Shown: positions 12,250-27,316, counted from the stretch's first letter. The stretch is 64,000 bases of DNA from Microcebus murinus (GCF_040939455.1 NC_134111.1:58484501-58548500); one strand, 5' to 3'. Notes: generated by a model not told the origin, from the letters alone. Translations and numbers: made by a program.

Positions 12250-12348
12250 TAGCAAAGCGCAGTGGCTCACACATGATCGCTTGAGCTCAGGATTAAAAAA
12301 TATATATATTAGCCAGGCACTGATAGCACATGCCTGTAACCACATTAC
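12250..12348 (+). repeat. Truncated Alu-like fragment
   Basis: GCGCAGTGGCTCACAC jumps directly to GATCGCTTGAGCTCAGGA, then TTAGCCAGGCACTGATAGCAC and ATGCCTGTAA. These are Alu blocks with internal segments missing, so this is an old internally deleted copy. Confidence 0.6.
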
Positions 12349-12579
12349 TTGAACATAAGGTTTTAGAGCTTTTCTTGTTTTTAAAATCTTTTTCTTCACA
12401 TCTACAGGCTTCTGCTAAGACCTCCACTGACTTTCTCCAGAAAAGACTCTTAAATTACTTTTGCCACAATGACTTCATATTAGGCTTATCAATGACTACA
12501 TATCGGTCTTCATCATTTCATTTTTTAAAGTTTTGAATTTCTTAGTCAATGATCATTGGTTGTGTTCCTTGTTAATTTG

Positions 12580-12740
12580 TATCTTCATTGTAGCCCTTAA
12601 CACATTTATAATGTAACGAGTTGTCTTATCTGTCTCCAGGACAAAAGAGTTCTATACAGGATTATATCTCATTCATTTTATATTCCCAGCACTTAGTGCA
12701 GTTCCTGATACAAATATGTATTGGGTAAATTAACCCATAT
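12580..12740 (+). repeat. L2 LINE 3' end
   Basis: TTGTCTTATCTGTCTCCAGGA, then TCTCATTCATTTTATATTCCC and AGCACTTAGTGCAGTTCCTGA match the typical L2 3' UTR order. Very diverged. Confidence 0.55.
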
Positions 12741-13384
12741 TGCCTATTAGTCAATAAAGTTATGGTGACTTTTCCATTACTAAGAATAAAAAAAGATGCT
12801 GTGCTCAACTATGTTCTGAACATTACAATGTGAAAAAACTTAACTCACTTTCAAATAAAAATAGAACAGTTCTAAGACTCACATTTATAAACCCACATTA
12901 TCTGATTCTTTGTCAATTAGTCTTAGAATCTCAAGTATATGAGTTCTTTCTTCCTCCTAATGCTGCTAATTTGTCCTTTTCTTGAAAATTCACATCTTAT
13001 TCATTGCCTCAATTCAAAATATAAATGTGCACATTTGAAAACAATCCTTAATATTTAAACTATACTAAAATTATAACTGTTAGACTAATTAGACTAAAAG
13101 ACCAACCACTTAAGGCTTTAATGGCTTCGTTATGTTTTTCTTAATAGAAAAAAAATAGGAAAGATGTAAAGGCTGACAGGAAAAAAAAATTTTTGAATAA
13201 AGACAAAATCCAAAATAAATCAATGTAGTTTTTAAAATTGTATCAGATTTTCCCAGCAGAGCCAGTTAAAAGCAAGATCTTTGGATGTAAAATAGGGGTG
13301 CCTAATATTTAACTTCAAGTTATTTATATTTTTGTGATGTAAACTATCAATCACCTCCCAAATGTAAGTTGACTTAGGTAGGGG

Positions 13385-13427
<43 letters not shown>

Positions 13428-15190
13428 AGACACAAATGAACAATCATCTCCCAAATCAGATGCAGTATAGGACAAAATAGGGATAGTAAATGTGAGACAG
13501 GACGATAATTCACACATAGACCCAACTCCATGGTAATCAGAGCCACAGAGGCCCAGAAAAAGGTTAGCAATTGACCTCATCCCAGAGAGAATGAAAAGAC
13601 ACAGGGCTTTCTTCACTTATAAAATGAGGTTTGAGCCAATTGTATTTGATTCTCAGGTGATAGGCACTTTAATGAGCACTGGAATTACATGGAATTGAAA
13701 GTGAAAGAAGCCTTAAGAAAAACTTGTGTTGCAATTTTAAAAGGAAAGTGTCAACATAACAATGATCAGCAGAGAGCTTTGGAGCCTTGACCATTCATTT
13801 GTTTATGATGAAGCTAACCCAGAACTATCTTTGTTGGGGGAGTGGGGATAAGGAGGCAGCACCTCCTATAGGACTCTGAGTCCACTCGAGTGCAGTCATT
13901 TATTCAGACAGTCTTGGTTAGGTGCCTTCGGTTTCATTAGAGGATTTTAACCATGATTTGTTTGTTTGCACTGGTTGCTTTTAATCATCAAAATCACTCT
14001 GTGTTCCAAGACCCTGCCATAGAATATGACCCATATATTTCACTGTCTCCAACTCTCACCAAAATCAGAAGTTGAGGCTGGTCCGAAGATAGTGAGTTAT
14101 ATCTGCTGATTGTTTAAAGTCAGTTACAGATCAAACTATTTGTTCTACTCTTTCCTCTTCAGCACTTGACTAGTCTTAAAAAAAGAAAAAAAAATCAGAT
14201 TCAAAAAGGTTTCAGTATCATTCTCACAGGATGATAGCCTAAAAGATGTGTACTTTATTCATCTTTGTAATTTGTCTAGATTTTAACCCTGGACAAACCA
14301 AAACATTATTCATTAAGCTGAATAAATATTTGAACAATGTTTTCTTTTTTCTTGTTTTTTTGTTTTTGACAGTCCCTCTACTCTTATAAAATTGCTTTTA
14401 CTGAAATGAGCCTTGTTGTGATGCCATCTGTTTACTTGCTATTGGATTTATGGGTGAGATATATTGAGGAAATTGCCTCAGCCCGGACCTTCATAAACCC
14501 TATGGGAGAAGATTTCCTCAGACCTAAGTGCAAAGAAGAGCTTTGGCTCTCCTAATCAAACGACACATTCTTATTTTATAGGCCACATAAGCCTTGTGAA
14601 TACCTGGCCATGTTAATAAACTTAATTCAGCTGAAATTAATTTTTCATTTTTAACTTTTTTATTCTCTTGATATAAATTTCAAATAACACTATTAAAAAA
14701 AAATCCACTGCTAAAATGGAAGGCTTTTAGTTAATTAAACATTTTCTCTATTTTCAGAGAAATGAGCTAAACTATAGCCTTTGCAGATTCTTGCCTCTTG
14801 ACAGAATCAAGTCTCCTTGGAGGTCCCCAGGAGGCTAACATGGAAGCATGGGACTCCTTTGTAACAGAGTCTTCCAATTTTAATGTGATATCACTTCAGC
14901 TCATCTCCTGTGAGCATAATCTCAACAGCTAGCAGCCTTCAGCCAATGTGGGTCCTCATGGTCTTCTTGATCAATGATGCCAAACCTGGAAATTTCTATC
15001 ACCACCATATGCCTGCTCTATGTCTGGCACCCATCGCTGTCAGGTGCCATCTGACTTCAAAGTATGCCATCAACCACATCAGCTGCCTCTACCCTGATCA
15101 ATCTGGCAAACAGAAGAAATGGACTAAAAGGAAAACAGAAAAAAACTAGAAGAAAAAAAAAAATCAACCCTAAACTCAGATTTTAAATGT
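12741..15190. other. Mostly unassigned intronic DNA
   Basis: Apart from the (GT)n tract, no repeat or gene was recognised. The minus open frames at 13232-13570 and 13374-13616 are produced by translation through the microsatellite, as their repeated Thr-His runs show, and are not genes. The plus frame 14910-15149 has no recognised domain. Confidence 0.45.
13384..13425 (+). repeat. (GT)n microsatellite
   Basis: About 21 GT units with a single GC interruption near the start. Likely length-polymorphic and usable as a marker in the CERKL intron. Confidence 0.95.
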
Positions 15191-15194
15191 TTAC

Positions 15195-15332
15195 TTTTTA
15201 AAATTTTTTTTAAGAGATAGAGTCTCACTGTATTACCCAGGCTAGATTTGAACTCCTGCATTCAAGTAATCCTCCCGCCTCAGCCCTCTAAGTAGCTGGA
15301 ACTACAGGTATGTGCCACTGGTCCTGGCTCAG
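15195..15332 (-). repeat. Alu-type monomer (FLAM-like), antisense
   Basis: AGAGATAGAGTCTCACTGTAT, then CCAGGCTAGATTTGAACTCCT, then CCCGCCTCAGCCCTCTAAGTA, then GCTGGAACTACAGGTATGTGC is an antisense 7SL-derived monomer of about 130 bp, preceded by a T-rich stretch that corresponds to its tail. Confidence 0.75.
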
Positions 15333-15589
15333 ATTATATTTTAACTTGATAACTTCTAGAAATACAAATTGTATTACATTTGTATATGGATTTTATTTAT
15401 ATGCAAAATATAAAAATGTCATTTAGAAATTTCAGATATACTGAATTCATTAGGAGATATATTCTAATAAACATGTTCTCTTTCCTCTGGATATTAACCT
15501 TTAGAAAAATCTTTGCTGAAATAGACAATTCTCAATTGGCAGCACAAAAAACATGGTCCCTTAAAGATCATCTTTAAAAACTTATTTTG

Positions 15590-15918
15590 GGCCGGGCGCG
15601 GTGGCTCACGCCTGTAATCCTAGCTCTCTGGGAGGCCGAGGCGGGCGGATTGCTCGAGGTCGGGAGTTCGAAACCAGCCTGAGCAAGAGCGAGACCCCGT
15701 CTCCATAAATAGAAAGAAACTAATTGGCCAACTAATATATATAGAAAAAATTAGCCGGGCATTGTGGCACATGCCTGTAGTCCCAGCTACTTGGGAGGCT
15801 GAGACAGAAGGATCACTTGAGCCCAGGAGTTTGAGGTTGCTGTGAGCTAGGCTGACGCCACGGCACTCACTCTAGCCTAGGCAACAAAGCAAGACTCTGT
15901 CTCAAAAAAAAAAAAAAA
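15590..15918 (+). repeat. Full-length lemur-type Alu with target duplication
   Basis: Starts GGCCGGGCGCGGTGGCTCAC, contains the A-box/B-box region (GTTCGAAACCAG), the strepsirrhine linker ATTGGCCAACTAATATATA and the end motif GACGCCACGGCACTCACTC, and finishes in an A tail. The 14-bp direct repeat AAAAACTTATTTTG occurs at 15576-15589 and 15914-15927. It lies about 660 bp downstream of exon 2, in intron 2. Confidence 0.97.
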
Positions 15919-16104
15919 CTTATTTTGAAGCTGTCCAGTATATGCACTTGCCATCAATGTACTATTGGAAGGAAAATAAATTGTAATATAAGCTCAAGAG
16001 ATACATTAATAGAAAAATAAATATTTCCAAAAACTCTTAAATGAACCAAAGTATTTAAGAACTGTGTTATTTCAGATCACTGAAGCTTTTCATGAAAGTA
16101 GTCA

Positions 16105-16510
16105 TTCAAGGGTTACTTCCTAACTCACTCTATGAGGCCAGCATTACCCTGATGCCAAAGCTAGACTAAGACACTACAAAAAAATTACAGACCAATAAGC
16201 TTTATGAATATTGACACAAAAATCCTTAAAATACTAGCAGACCAAATTCAGTAGCATATTTAAAGGATTACCCCCCATGACCAAGTGGGATTTATTCCTA
16301 GAATGCAAGGATGGTTAAACATATGAAACAAATCAATGTAATATACCACACATTTACAGGATGAAGGAGAAAAAATATGATTATCTCAACTGATATAGCA
16401 AAAGCATTTGACAAAATTCAACACTTCTCATGATTAAAAAAAAACACAAACTAGGAATAGAAGGAAACTATCTCAACATAATCAAAGGTTGTCTGTACTC
16501 AAATATAACA
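16105..16510 (+). repeat. L1 ORF2 reverse-transcriptase fragment
   Basis: Sense L1 ORF2 sequence with the order GCCAGCATTACCCTGATGCC, then AAATCCTTAAAATACTAGCAG, then ATTTATTCCTAGAATGCAAGG and AAAAGCATTTGACAAAATTCA, the last encoding an AFDKIQ-like RT motif. It is 5'- and 3'-truncated and stops roughly 65 bp from the exon 2 splice donor, oriented opposite to CERKL. Confidence 0.85.
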
Positions 16511-16553
16511 TACTTAGATTAATAATCTGTATCAGGGAAACCAGACTCATTTA

Positions 16554-18451
<1,898 letters not shown>

Positions 18452-18459
<8 letters not shown>

Positions 18460-19365
18460 TTTACAGAAATACAAAAATATCCAGCAACTCTAAATGATAA
18501 GATTCACAGTATCTCTCATCCAATTCAAAGTTACGAGGTATGCAAAGAAGCAGAAAAATATAGCCCAGGAGGGAAGAAGGAAGGAAGGAAAAAACAGAAT
18601 ATAAATGTATTTATTATCACTGATCTGTGATACTTAAAAATGGTAAAGAGGGTGAATTATATATTATATATGTGTACTTTATCTCAATAAAAAGGCTCAT
18701 TAAAAAATATATGGTGCAGGAGAGGAGAAAAAAAATCCACAGAAAGAGATGCAGAAATGACCTGAGTGCTAAAAACAACAGAAAGCAGCAACTTCTCCTG
18801 GCCTTTTAGCCATGGAATTATGCAGAATGGTCTCCTCGGATTGGAGCAAGGACTTTCAGGTGCTTTAACATGTTCCTTGCCTGCATTCTCCGGGAGTTTT
18901 TTTGGGTTTTTGGCCCAACCATTCTGCAAACTATAGCCTATTGTTCACAAAGTAAATGGACCACTAAAAAAGAGGGAGTGAAAGCCCTTTTCTCAATGAT
19001 TATGGTAGGTGAGATGGGGTGAATCCACAATCCATTTTTCAGGCCTGTCATTTCTTAGAAGGCTCAGATTCTGGGTCTTCCTGGAGTCCACTTCTAGAAT
19101 CAACCAGTGACCTAACAATCAATAGCCTCAAAGTATCAATTCAACAGGCTTTTTTTTCCTTTGAGTATCAAACATTTCATATGTCTTAGAAAACCAAACA
19201 TTCATCACCATTACTATAATCACCACTTAAACCAACCAATAGAGTGACAGTATTTGAGCCAAAGTGTTCTGTTCTGTATGCCTTTATAAAGAGAATGATT
19301 CTCCCTATCCCTTTTCTGTAACTACTAACTGATTAACCGATGTTAGCAAGATTTACTTTTCTCTA
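18452..19365. other. Unassigned intronic DNA
   Basis: A segment at about 18640-18700 (GGTGAATTATATATTATATAT then TATCTCAATAAAAAGG) resembles the terminal part of an old L1M 3' UTR, but it is too short to assign with confidence. Nothing else was recognised. Confidence 0.35.
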
Positions 19366-19698
19366 GTATGGTAGTTTCCAGACTCTTCAGTTTCATAGCC
19401 TGGTATGAACTCTTAAAGATTGAGGGCCCCAAAGAACTTTGGTTTATGTAAGTTATATCTATCTACATGTATTATATTAGAAATTAAAACACTTTTTAAA
19501 GCACAAGAATTCAAAGTAGATACTCCATTAGGGCAAGGGTGTCACTATATATCCTGTAGCCTCTGGAAAATTCCACTGTATCCTTGGGAGAGAATGAAAG
19601 TGAAATACACTCTTAGTATAATAATATTATGAAAACAGTTCTGACCTCACTAGGCCTCTGGAAGAGTCCCTGAATCACACTTTGAAAATGCTACTTTA
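19366..19698 (+). repeat. hAT-Charlie-type DNA transposon relic
   Basis: The left end TATGGTAGTTTCCAGACT and the right end CACTTTGAAAATGCTACTT are imperfect inverted repeats of the CAGTGGTTTTCAAA type. The interior includes GGGCCCCAAAGAACTTTGG and TTTATGTAAGTTATATCTATC, a motif I associate with hAT-Charlie elements. Internally deleted; subfamily not assigned and no clear 8-bp duplication. Confidence 0.6.
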
Positions 19699-20414
19699 AC
19701 ATATTGAGATTGTTTATTCCCTTTGATTATACTATGAAGTTATGCCCTTTTACAGATTGAACATTTCAATTAACTAAAATTTTTGTTTCCATTTTAATAC
19801 TTAAATTTGTCACCGACTAACCAGTGAGAGTCCTCCAATCTGGCTCCTTTGTTCCAACCTATAGATGTCTTTGAAAATAGCCTTTCAAAGGCTATTTGTA
19901 GTATTTCAAGCTCATTGGCATTCTTCAAGGAGTCCTGGTTCCTTTTGAGGAAAACTATATGAAAAACTAAAATCTGGCCACTATGGTTTTATACACAAAG
20001 GAAGACAAACTCATTCACAGTAAATCATCAGTAATATATTTGTGCCTGTTGATCAGGTAAGCATATGGCCAGGCTTTCCAGAACACTTGGGAGAAACCAA
20101 AGGAGATCTTATACTTTTCCCTCAACCCTCAAGAATGGAAGGAGTCAGGCTTATCAAGGAAAAATCCCCACCCTATGGTGTGTCATGGACTATATGGTAA
20201 ATAGTGACCTGTGAAGTTTAACATTTGTCTTCCACATGGGGGTGCTGCTGGGTGTCCGCTTCATATTGCCAAATGCATAGGGATAAATTGTATCTATCAC
20301 TCACCCATCTAAAGAAACTTGTAGTTTTGGTTAAATCTATGGATGTCTTTCCAAAAATCAGTTAGCCAAACAATTAGTACAATTTAACATCTTTTCATTA
20401 TTTCTTTTTCATTT
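19699..20414. other. Unassigned intronic DNA
   Basis: No repeat, open frame of interest or regulatory motif was recognised. Confidence 0.4.
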
Positions 20415-20600
20415 GTACTTTTAAAGAGAAGGGGTTTTTCTATGTTTGCCCAGGCTAGAGTATAGTATAGTGGCTATTCACAGGTGTGATCACAGTGCAC
20501 TATATCCCTGAACTCTTGGGTTCAAGGGATCGTCCTACCTCAGCCTCGAGAGCAGCTGGGACTACAGGTGTACACCACTGCTCCCGCCTCAATTTACCTT
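20415..20600 (-). repeat. FLAM (fossil left Alu monomer), antisense
   Basis: The antisense strand has TGATCACACCTGTGAATAGCC followed by ACTATACTATACTCTAGCCTG. The CCTGTGAATAGCCACT block is a 7SL RNA feature kept in FLAM monomers but lost from dimeric Alus. Left part: GGGACTACAGGTGTACACCAC. Confidence 0.85.
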
Positions 20601-20616
20601 TTTTTTTTTTTTTAAG

Positions 20617-20652
20617 AACTACACATGCTTTTTTACTACACATGCTTTTCCT
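20617..20652 (+). repeat. Short tandem duplication, 17-18 bp unit
   Basis: ACTACACATGCTTTTTT is immediately repeated as ACTACACATGCTTTTC, just past a T run next to the FLAM. Confidence 0.7.
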
Positions 20653-21039
20653 GTTCCTACTGGTTGCTTGTCTATTTTTATTAATTCTTAGAGTCCTTCA
20701 AATAATTTTGAAATTAGTCCCTTCTTACATATATTGCAAATAACTTCTTATAACATTATCGCCTTATGTCACATAAATTTAGGGTTTTTTTATGTAGCCA
20801 AATATACAACAAATAAGATACCAAGGAAGGAAAGGAGGGAGAAAAGAAAAGCAGCCACTGAGGAAAAGAAAAAAATGGAAGGAATGAAAAACATTCTTTT
20901 CACTCTCCATTTGAATTCCTGTATTACAGTCTGAAATCTTTAATATGTGTGCTTTGCTTTTTGTTAACAATATTTCAATTTAAAATGTCCTATAAGTTAT
21001 AAATTCGAAGATATTAAGGCAACAGTCAACACATTTAGT

Positions 21040-22580
21040 AGTAAACCAGAAGAATCACCAGAAACAGTGCAAGAATACCTGTTATCATTCTTACTATTCC
21101 CAATTATTCTAGACATTCCAGTCAACACCATACATAAGGAAAATGAAATAAAAGACAGCAATTGATGGAGTAAGAGAAAAGGGAAAGCTGAAACCATAAC
21201 TATTTATAGATGATCTCACAATTCGTAAAATCCAAAATAAACTTATAATCATTCAACCTAAAAAATATGCAGTAAGGAAGCTGATTACAAATATGTCTAT
21301 ACCCAAGAAAGTATGAGGATAAAGAGATCCCATACTAATCACCATATTAAACCTAGGAATAAACTTAGCAAAATAGTGCTGGACTTGTATGGGGAAAAAA
21401 GCCATTCAAAATTTACTGAGGCAAAGAATTGAATAAATGAGATATACCAAGTTCCACAAATACATACTTTCCATCCTAGTATTCTCATTATTAAAAACTA
21501 CTCATAACTTCAATCAAAATCTCAATGCTATTTTCTTTGATGTGAGGGAGGGGCAAGGAACCTGATCAATTTATTTTTGAATTCTCTTGGAATAATAAAT
21601 ATATTAAATAAGAAAATGTTTTAAAAGTAATGAAGGCAAGTATATGCCCTAACAGATATATGTGGTAAAGCTATAATAATTAAAACAACTAGGAATAGAG
21701 AAATGAATGGACCAGAGAAACATTTAATACTCTGCAAAAGATGATTTAGAACTGTCTAATCTTTTGAAAAGAATAGAGCCCTATTTTGTAATATATATCA
21801 ATATTTCTAGATTAGAAAGAAATTATAAAACCGTAAGTTAGAAAAGCCCTAAGTATGACAGTAGAGGCAGACATACACACATCAAAATACTGAATGTAAA
21901 AATTATTTAATACCTATAAAGTCCTAAAGACCCATAAAGAGAAGTCATAAACAAAGGTCAAATGGACAGAAATATTTGCAGCATATGACAGTTATATAAT
22001 CTATTTAATCAAAAAAAGACACTTTAATGAAAAAAGTACATAAAAGACCCAAGCAGGCATTGCACAAAAGAAATGCAAATTGACCAATGAACACACGAAA
22101 AAGTTCAACCTAATTAGTAATCAAAGAAATGCAAATTAAAACAACAAGATACCATTTTTTGCCTTTTAGATTGGCATGAGATCAAAAATAATGCTCAATG
22201 ATGGTACAGCTAAAGGGAAGCATTCCCAGTGCTGGTGGAAATGCAAAAATGGTAACTGCTGGAGAACAAGTTGGGAATACATATCAAAAGATTTCAAAAT
22301 GTTAATTGCAGTAATGTTTATAATAGCAAAAATATTTGAAGCAATATTCATGTTCTTCAGTAGCAGGATAGTTGAATAAATTATAGTCATCTTTTGCAGC
22401 TCATGAATGAGTGAGATCTCTGTTCTGGTCTGGAAAGACATTCATGCTAAGAGATATGAATAAATGGAATAAGAATAAGTTACAAAGTAATCTGAGGAAT
22501 TTGATCCACTTTTATTAAAAGGAGAATTTAAAAGAAACCCTAGTAGAAAACACAACTTAACATTGGTAACCTATTTAAAG
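21040..22580 (+). repeat. Old L1 (L1M) ORF2 to 3' region, sense
   Basis: Runs in L1 ORF2 order: ACTATTTATAGATGATCTCAC, then ACCTAGGAATAAACTTAGC, then GGTAAAGCTATAATAATTAAA, then AATGGACAGAAATATTTGC, then AACCTAATTAGTAATCAAAG, then GTGCTGGTGGAAATGC and AATGTTTATAATAGCAA. Heavily diverged, with no intact frame; 3' boundary approximate. The small open frames 22176-22379 (+) and 22166-22441 (-) lie inside it. Confidence 0.8.
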
Positions 22581-22699
22581 ACATATGAGATAGGGAATAT
22601 GAGAAAATTAATTTTTTTCTTATAAACTTCTATAATTTTCCCTTCCTATGATCAGTATTACATTTTATAATTTTTTAAAATATAGAAAAGGAAAATGCT

Positions 22700-22905
22700 T
22701 TAAAATATGCAGTTTTGATCCAGCAATTTACTTCCAGAAATTTACTCTAAGAATAAATAATATCCACAATTTAGTTAAAAGAATGCTTATGCAATCATTT
22801 TAGTGAAACTTGGAAACAAATATGCAATAATAGAGTATTGGTTACATAAAATAAAATATACTCATATAATGGAAAGTGCTATTCAGCTATCAAAATGTAA
22901 AACTG
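22700..22905 (+). repeat. Second L1M fragment, sense
   Basis: TTTGATCCAGCAATTTACTTC, then TATGCAATCATTTTAGTGAAA, then ATATACTCATATAATGGAAAG and GCTATTCAGCTATCAAAATG repeat a part of L1 ORF2 already passed in the previous copy, so this is a separate insertion or duplicated piece. Confidence 0.65.
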
Positions 22906-23039
22906 ACTAGCAAAGTGTCCAAAATAGTATAGCACATTCCCATTAGTTTTGTATATATTTATCAAGTGCATATGTGTAATATTTTATATGCATGCCATGT
23001 AACCACTAACCCATTAAAGATACAGAATTTTCCCATTTT

Positions 23040-23400
23040 GCCAGGAAATTCACTCTTGCCACTTTCCAGGTAATCCCTCACAACCACGATGATTCTGATT
23101 ATCACTATAGCTTACTGCTTTTTCTAAACTTCATATAAATATAATCATAAAGTCTGTGCTTTTGTGTGTCTAGTTTATTGTACTAAACTGTAAGGTTTTT
23201 AGATTTACCCATCTAGTTCTCATATAATTTAGCTGGATTAATGGGAGTCAAGAAATTACCTATATTAATAAGATTAATAATGAAGGATAGTGTTATTTTT
23301 TAAAATACTACTGTATGCCTCTCCTTGGAGGATTTATTGGTCCCACTTTCCCCAATCTTCAACCATTTGCTTGTTTCCCCAGAATATTTTTTAAATTACA
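23040..23400 (-). repeat. Probable L1M 3' UTR, antisense
   Basis: CTTCATATAAATATAATCATA, then GTGCTTTTGTGTGTCTAGTTT and GATTTACCCATCTAGTTCTCA resemble the antisense 3' region of older L1M elements. Weak match by eye. Confidence 0.45.
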
Positions 23401-23409
23401 CCTTTATTT

Positions 23410-23772
23410 TTTCCCAGTTTTATTATGGCATAATTGACAAATAAAATTATATATATTTATGGTGTACAACATGATGTTTTGATATACGTATGCAATGTGA
23501 AATCATCAAATCAAGCTTATTAACACATCTATCACCTCACAAACTTTTTTTATGATAAGAGCATTTAAAACCTAATCTCAGCAATTTTCACATATACACT
23601 ATTAACTATAGTCACCACGCTATACAATAGATCCAGAACTTATTCCTATTTAACTGAAACTTTGCATCCTTTTACCACCTTCCCTCTCTCCCCCAACCCC
23701 TGGCAACTGCAATTTCTACAAATACTTCTATGAGTTCCACTCTTTCTAAATTCCACATACAAATGAGTCATC
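23410..23772 (-). repeat. L1 3' UTR (L1MA/MB type), antisense
   Basis: TTTATGGTGTACAACATGATG, then ACACATCTATCACCTCACAA, then GTCACCACGCTATACAATAGA, then CAACCCCTGGCAACTGCAATT. Same consensus as the antisense L1 end at 2342-2700 and the L1 end at 63254-63520. Confidence 0.85.
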
Positions 23773-26700
23773 TGTTTTTAAGTCCAATCAAATTTAAAAC
23801 AGTCAGTGGATCATAGTTCTGCCTGTAGTCCTTAGGAAGGTAGCAAGACAGCAGATGTATAAATTAACTGAGTAGCATTTCATCAGAAACTGAAGTGGTT
23901 TTCAAGGAGATGGGAGGTTAGATTGTAGCAACCAGCAACACCCAGAAGCGAAAAGTCTGAAAATCCCTGTGACAATCTGAACAGTAGCTCCTGCTTTCCC
24001 TGCTCAGGCTTCCAATCTCTTCTCCTGCATTTGCTCACAGACCAAAATCTGAGGTTTTCACATGAATGGTCTTCTGCCAATGTGACAAGAAATTACTAAG
24101 AGGAAGAGCTAGACTTAGACTATCTAGTTTTTATTCAAAATGAAAATAAGGATAATTGGTTTGCGAAAAAATAATTTTTACAAATTTCTAACAATAAGGA
24201 AACGTTCTACTGCACTGTTTTTCTCAGGAGACATATACTGTAAATCTCTCAAGTGCCAATATCCTAATGTAGAAATTCTGATTTATTGCTCATTTCGGTC
24301 ATTTTAGTCACTTATGTTACATGAGTAAATCTATCCAGTTCTAATCACAGGATTCACTTGATTTTGAATATATCTAGCTCCTAACATATGTGAAGATGTG
24401 TATGAGTTTTAAGGAAAATTATTTTCTCACTCTGGACATGGTCTTTAGGAATCAAACTTGTTAGAACTCTGTAAACTTGAAATGTTTGTATTTAAAAGGC
24501 TTGGAGCCATCTAAATGTTGTTCAATCAGTCACCAGATTAGGTGGTGCTTTCCTATGTCTTTGTTTTGTTTTTGAAGTTCTTAAGATATAAGCAGTGGAC
24601 CAACTAGCTCTGTGGGGCAGCAGGTTGCTGGCTTCCTAGACTTGAAAGAGAGCTCAGGTCCTCGGGTTTCTAGGTGGAAAGCCCTGGGGCTCACGTCTGT
24701 GAAGGTTGATGGATCTGGAGATCATCTGATAAGATAAGCTGAAAATCTAAGGAGGTCACTGTTTCTCCTTAACTCCCATCTCCCCACTTCAAAACACTTA
24801 CTCTTTGCAGTCTTAATATACAAATATTTATAAGAAAATGATTAAAACAAAACATTGAGATTATTGTTTGGGGTCGATAAAAATAGACTATTTACACCTC
24901 TTTGTGATATTACCTTAATGACTCATACCCATTTGAATGAATCAATCAAAATATATTGCTTTTTATTTATAAAATATTTATAAATTTCTAAGTGCTGAAA
25001 AAATTAGGTCTTATCTCTGCTTAAATTTTCATCTACCAGATAGCTGCACTGATTCCCATGCCAGCCACCTCTCATATAGTACAAGTTTCTGCCACAAATA
25101 AAAGCAATTGTTTCCATAATTGTATGCAAAAGCCACATTTCCATATATGAACCTAACACATAAAGACAATATATTGAAAGAAGAGTTAAAAAAAAAACAA
25201 ACACCACCACCACCACCACATACTTTGGGACATGTATTTTAAAATATTACTTTAATTTTACCTTAATGTTAAAACATACCTTCAATGGTAAAAAAAATAT
25301 GAAATAAAACTTTATTCATAAATTGATATTTGCTATCAGCACATAAAAATATGGAAATCTGTAGACACTGTTTTGCAGGTTATAAGCATTAGATCCCTAT
25401 GAATGATATGTAATTTTGCTTTGTGGCATGTGGTTTATTATTTGAAGTCTATGGGTTCATTAGTATCATACTGGTTATAGCTAGTTGTTTCAGAACATTA
25501 ACTGTCCTCTCACATTACTTACAGAGATACTGGGGACCATCTGTTCTTGCAAGGGATTTAAGTATACGTCTATTGGATATCATGCTATTTATTTAATTCA
25601 GCACCCACTTCCTATTGTTGTATTTTCTTGGGGGAAAAAGTCAATTTAATTACAGGGAATAAAGATAACCTCTCCTGGCAGGTTACCTTGTCACCATGAG
25701 AGCAAAGCAGGACCTGCTTGAAGTAGGTTACGGTGGTCAACAAGAAGAGCAAAACCAATAACACTTAAGAATATTTAGCAAAGGTTTAACAAAAATAGAA
25801 CAGGGAATGGCACTTTTAAAAATATTACTGTAAGCCTAGGGCTTGTCTAAATCAATCTTGGCACATCTGTCTGATGCAGACCGTAAACAGGATTAGAGCT
25901 GGATTTATCTGCTTGGCGCTAATTGTGCTCACAGTTTCTGCACATGTCCACTTTTTAAAATACTGCCTGAAAAACAGGCCTGCCTGGTAGATGGCTCCCA
26001 CAACATAGTGTGTACACACACTTACGGTATATTAGATGGTTAACCAATGTGATGTCTAACAATTTTTTTTTGGCTCTTCAGAATTAGTTATCTAATCCCC
26101 TAATTAAAAATACAAAATTCTGTTTGAATACACCACATACTGAGATAAATCTGTGAAGCAAGGGACCAATAAATTTGAATACACTTTAATTGTAAGAAGA
26201 AAACACAATTTAATTGTTAATAATCAGGTTAAACTAGGGTTTAAACAAATAGGGCTGCTCCTGTAGTTAGCTGAGAACCCATCACAATGTATTACTATCC
26301 TCAAGAATAATGACATAACATTTGTTAGCAGAAAAGCTTAAGTTCCTAAAAACATGCATATATCAAGAGTGACAATGAAGAAACGGCCTTCTTGTCTAGT
26401 AAAAGAATTAGAAAATCTTCAACTTATCGTTTTCAGAAATAGAGAAATTGCCAATTCAATGCCCAAATGTCACGTTTATCAAGAAAAAAATTAATATTGA
26501 ATTTCTGTCTGTAATTTTATTTAGTTGTTTCTGTCATATAAACAGCTCAGATGCTTCCTAAGAATTTAAGCACTTGAAGATATACAGGTATTTTTGCAGG
26601 AAGTGCAAAATAACTAATGAAACAGTCAAGGAAATTTAAATGTTATTCTTTGGTTTGAATTTTAAAACATAAATATGCTAATTATTTATGCAAAACATCT

Positions 26701-26954
26701 AATACCTATGATATACAAAGTGATCTTAACAATTTTAAATCACACAGTCTATGTTTAATCATAAATACCACATAAAATTGAGATTTTTAAAAACAGTATA
26801 ATAGAAAAGCTTAAGCAGTTTGACTTCTAATCATAAGCAATCTTCTGTTCTAAATCATTTTTCTTGATGTATAATTCATTCACGATCCAAATATTTTGCC
26901 TAGTTCTTAGAAGTCATTTTCTTCCTAAATCTTTTTAAAAGGTATGTCTATACC
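23773..26954. other. Repeat-poor intronic interval
   Basis: No SINE, LINE or DNA transposon was recognised over about 3.2 kb except a very short (CAC)n at 25201-25219. It contains the motif-dense segment listed separately. The open frames at 23883-24080 and 25004-25219 (both minus) have no recognised domain. Confidence 0.4.
25815..26035. promoter_or_regulatory. Candidate conserved non-coding element or enhancer
   Basis: This stretch is less AT-rich and less repetitive than its surroundings. It packs a forkhead-like GTAAACA (25883-25889) directly against GGATTA (25890-25895, the OTX/CRX core), and GGATTTATC and GCGCTAATTG (homeodomain-like) follow within about 30 bp. CERKL is expressed in the retina and CRX/OTX2 sites are typical of photoreceptor enhancers, so a role here is plausible but is inference only. 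No conservation data were available. Confidence 0.25.
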
Positions 26955-26963
26955 TATAGTGTT

Positions 26964-27316
<353 letters not shown>

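Noticed and set aside
13232..13616. Two overlapping minus-strand open frames of 112 and 80 codons with Thr-His repeats
   Set aside because: The Thr-His run is the translation of the (GT)n microsatellite and the flanks show no protein similarity.
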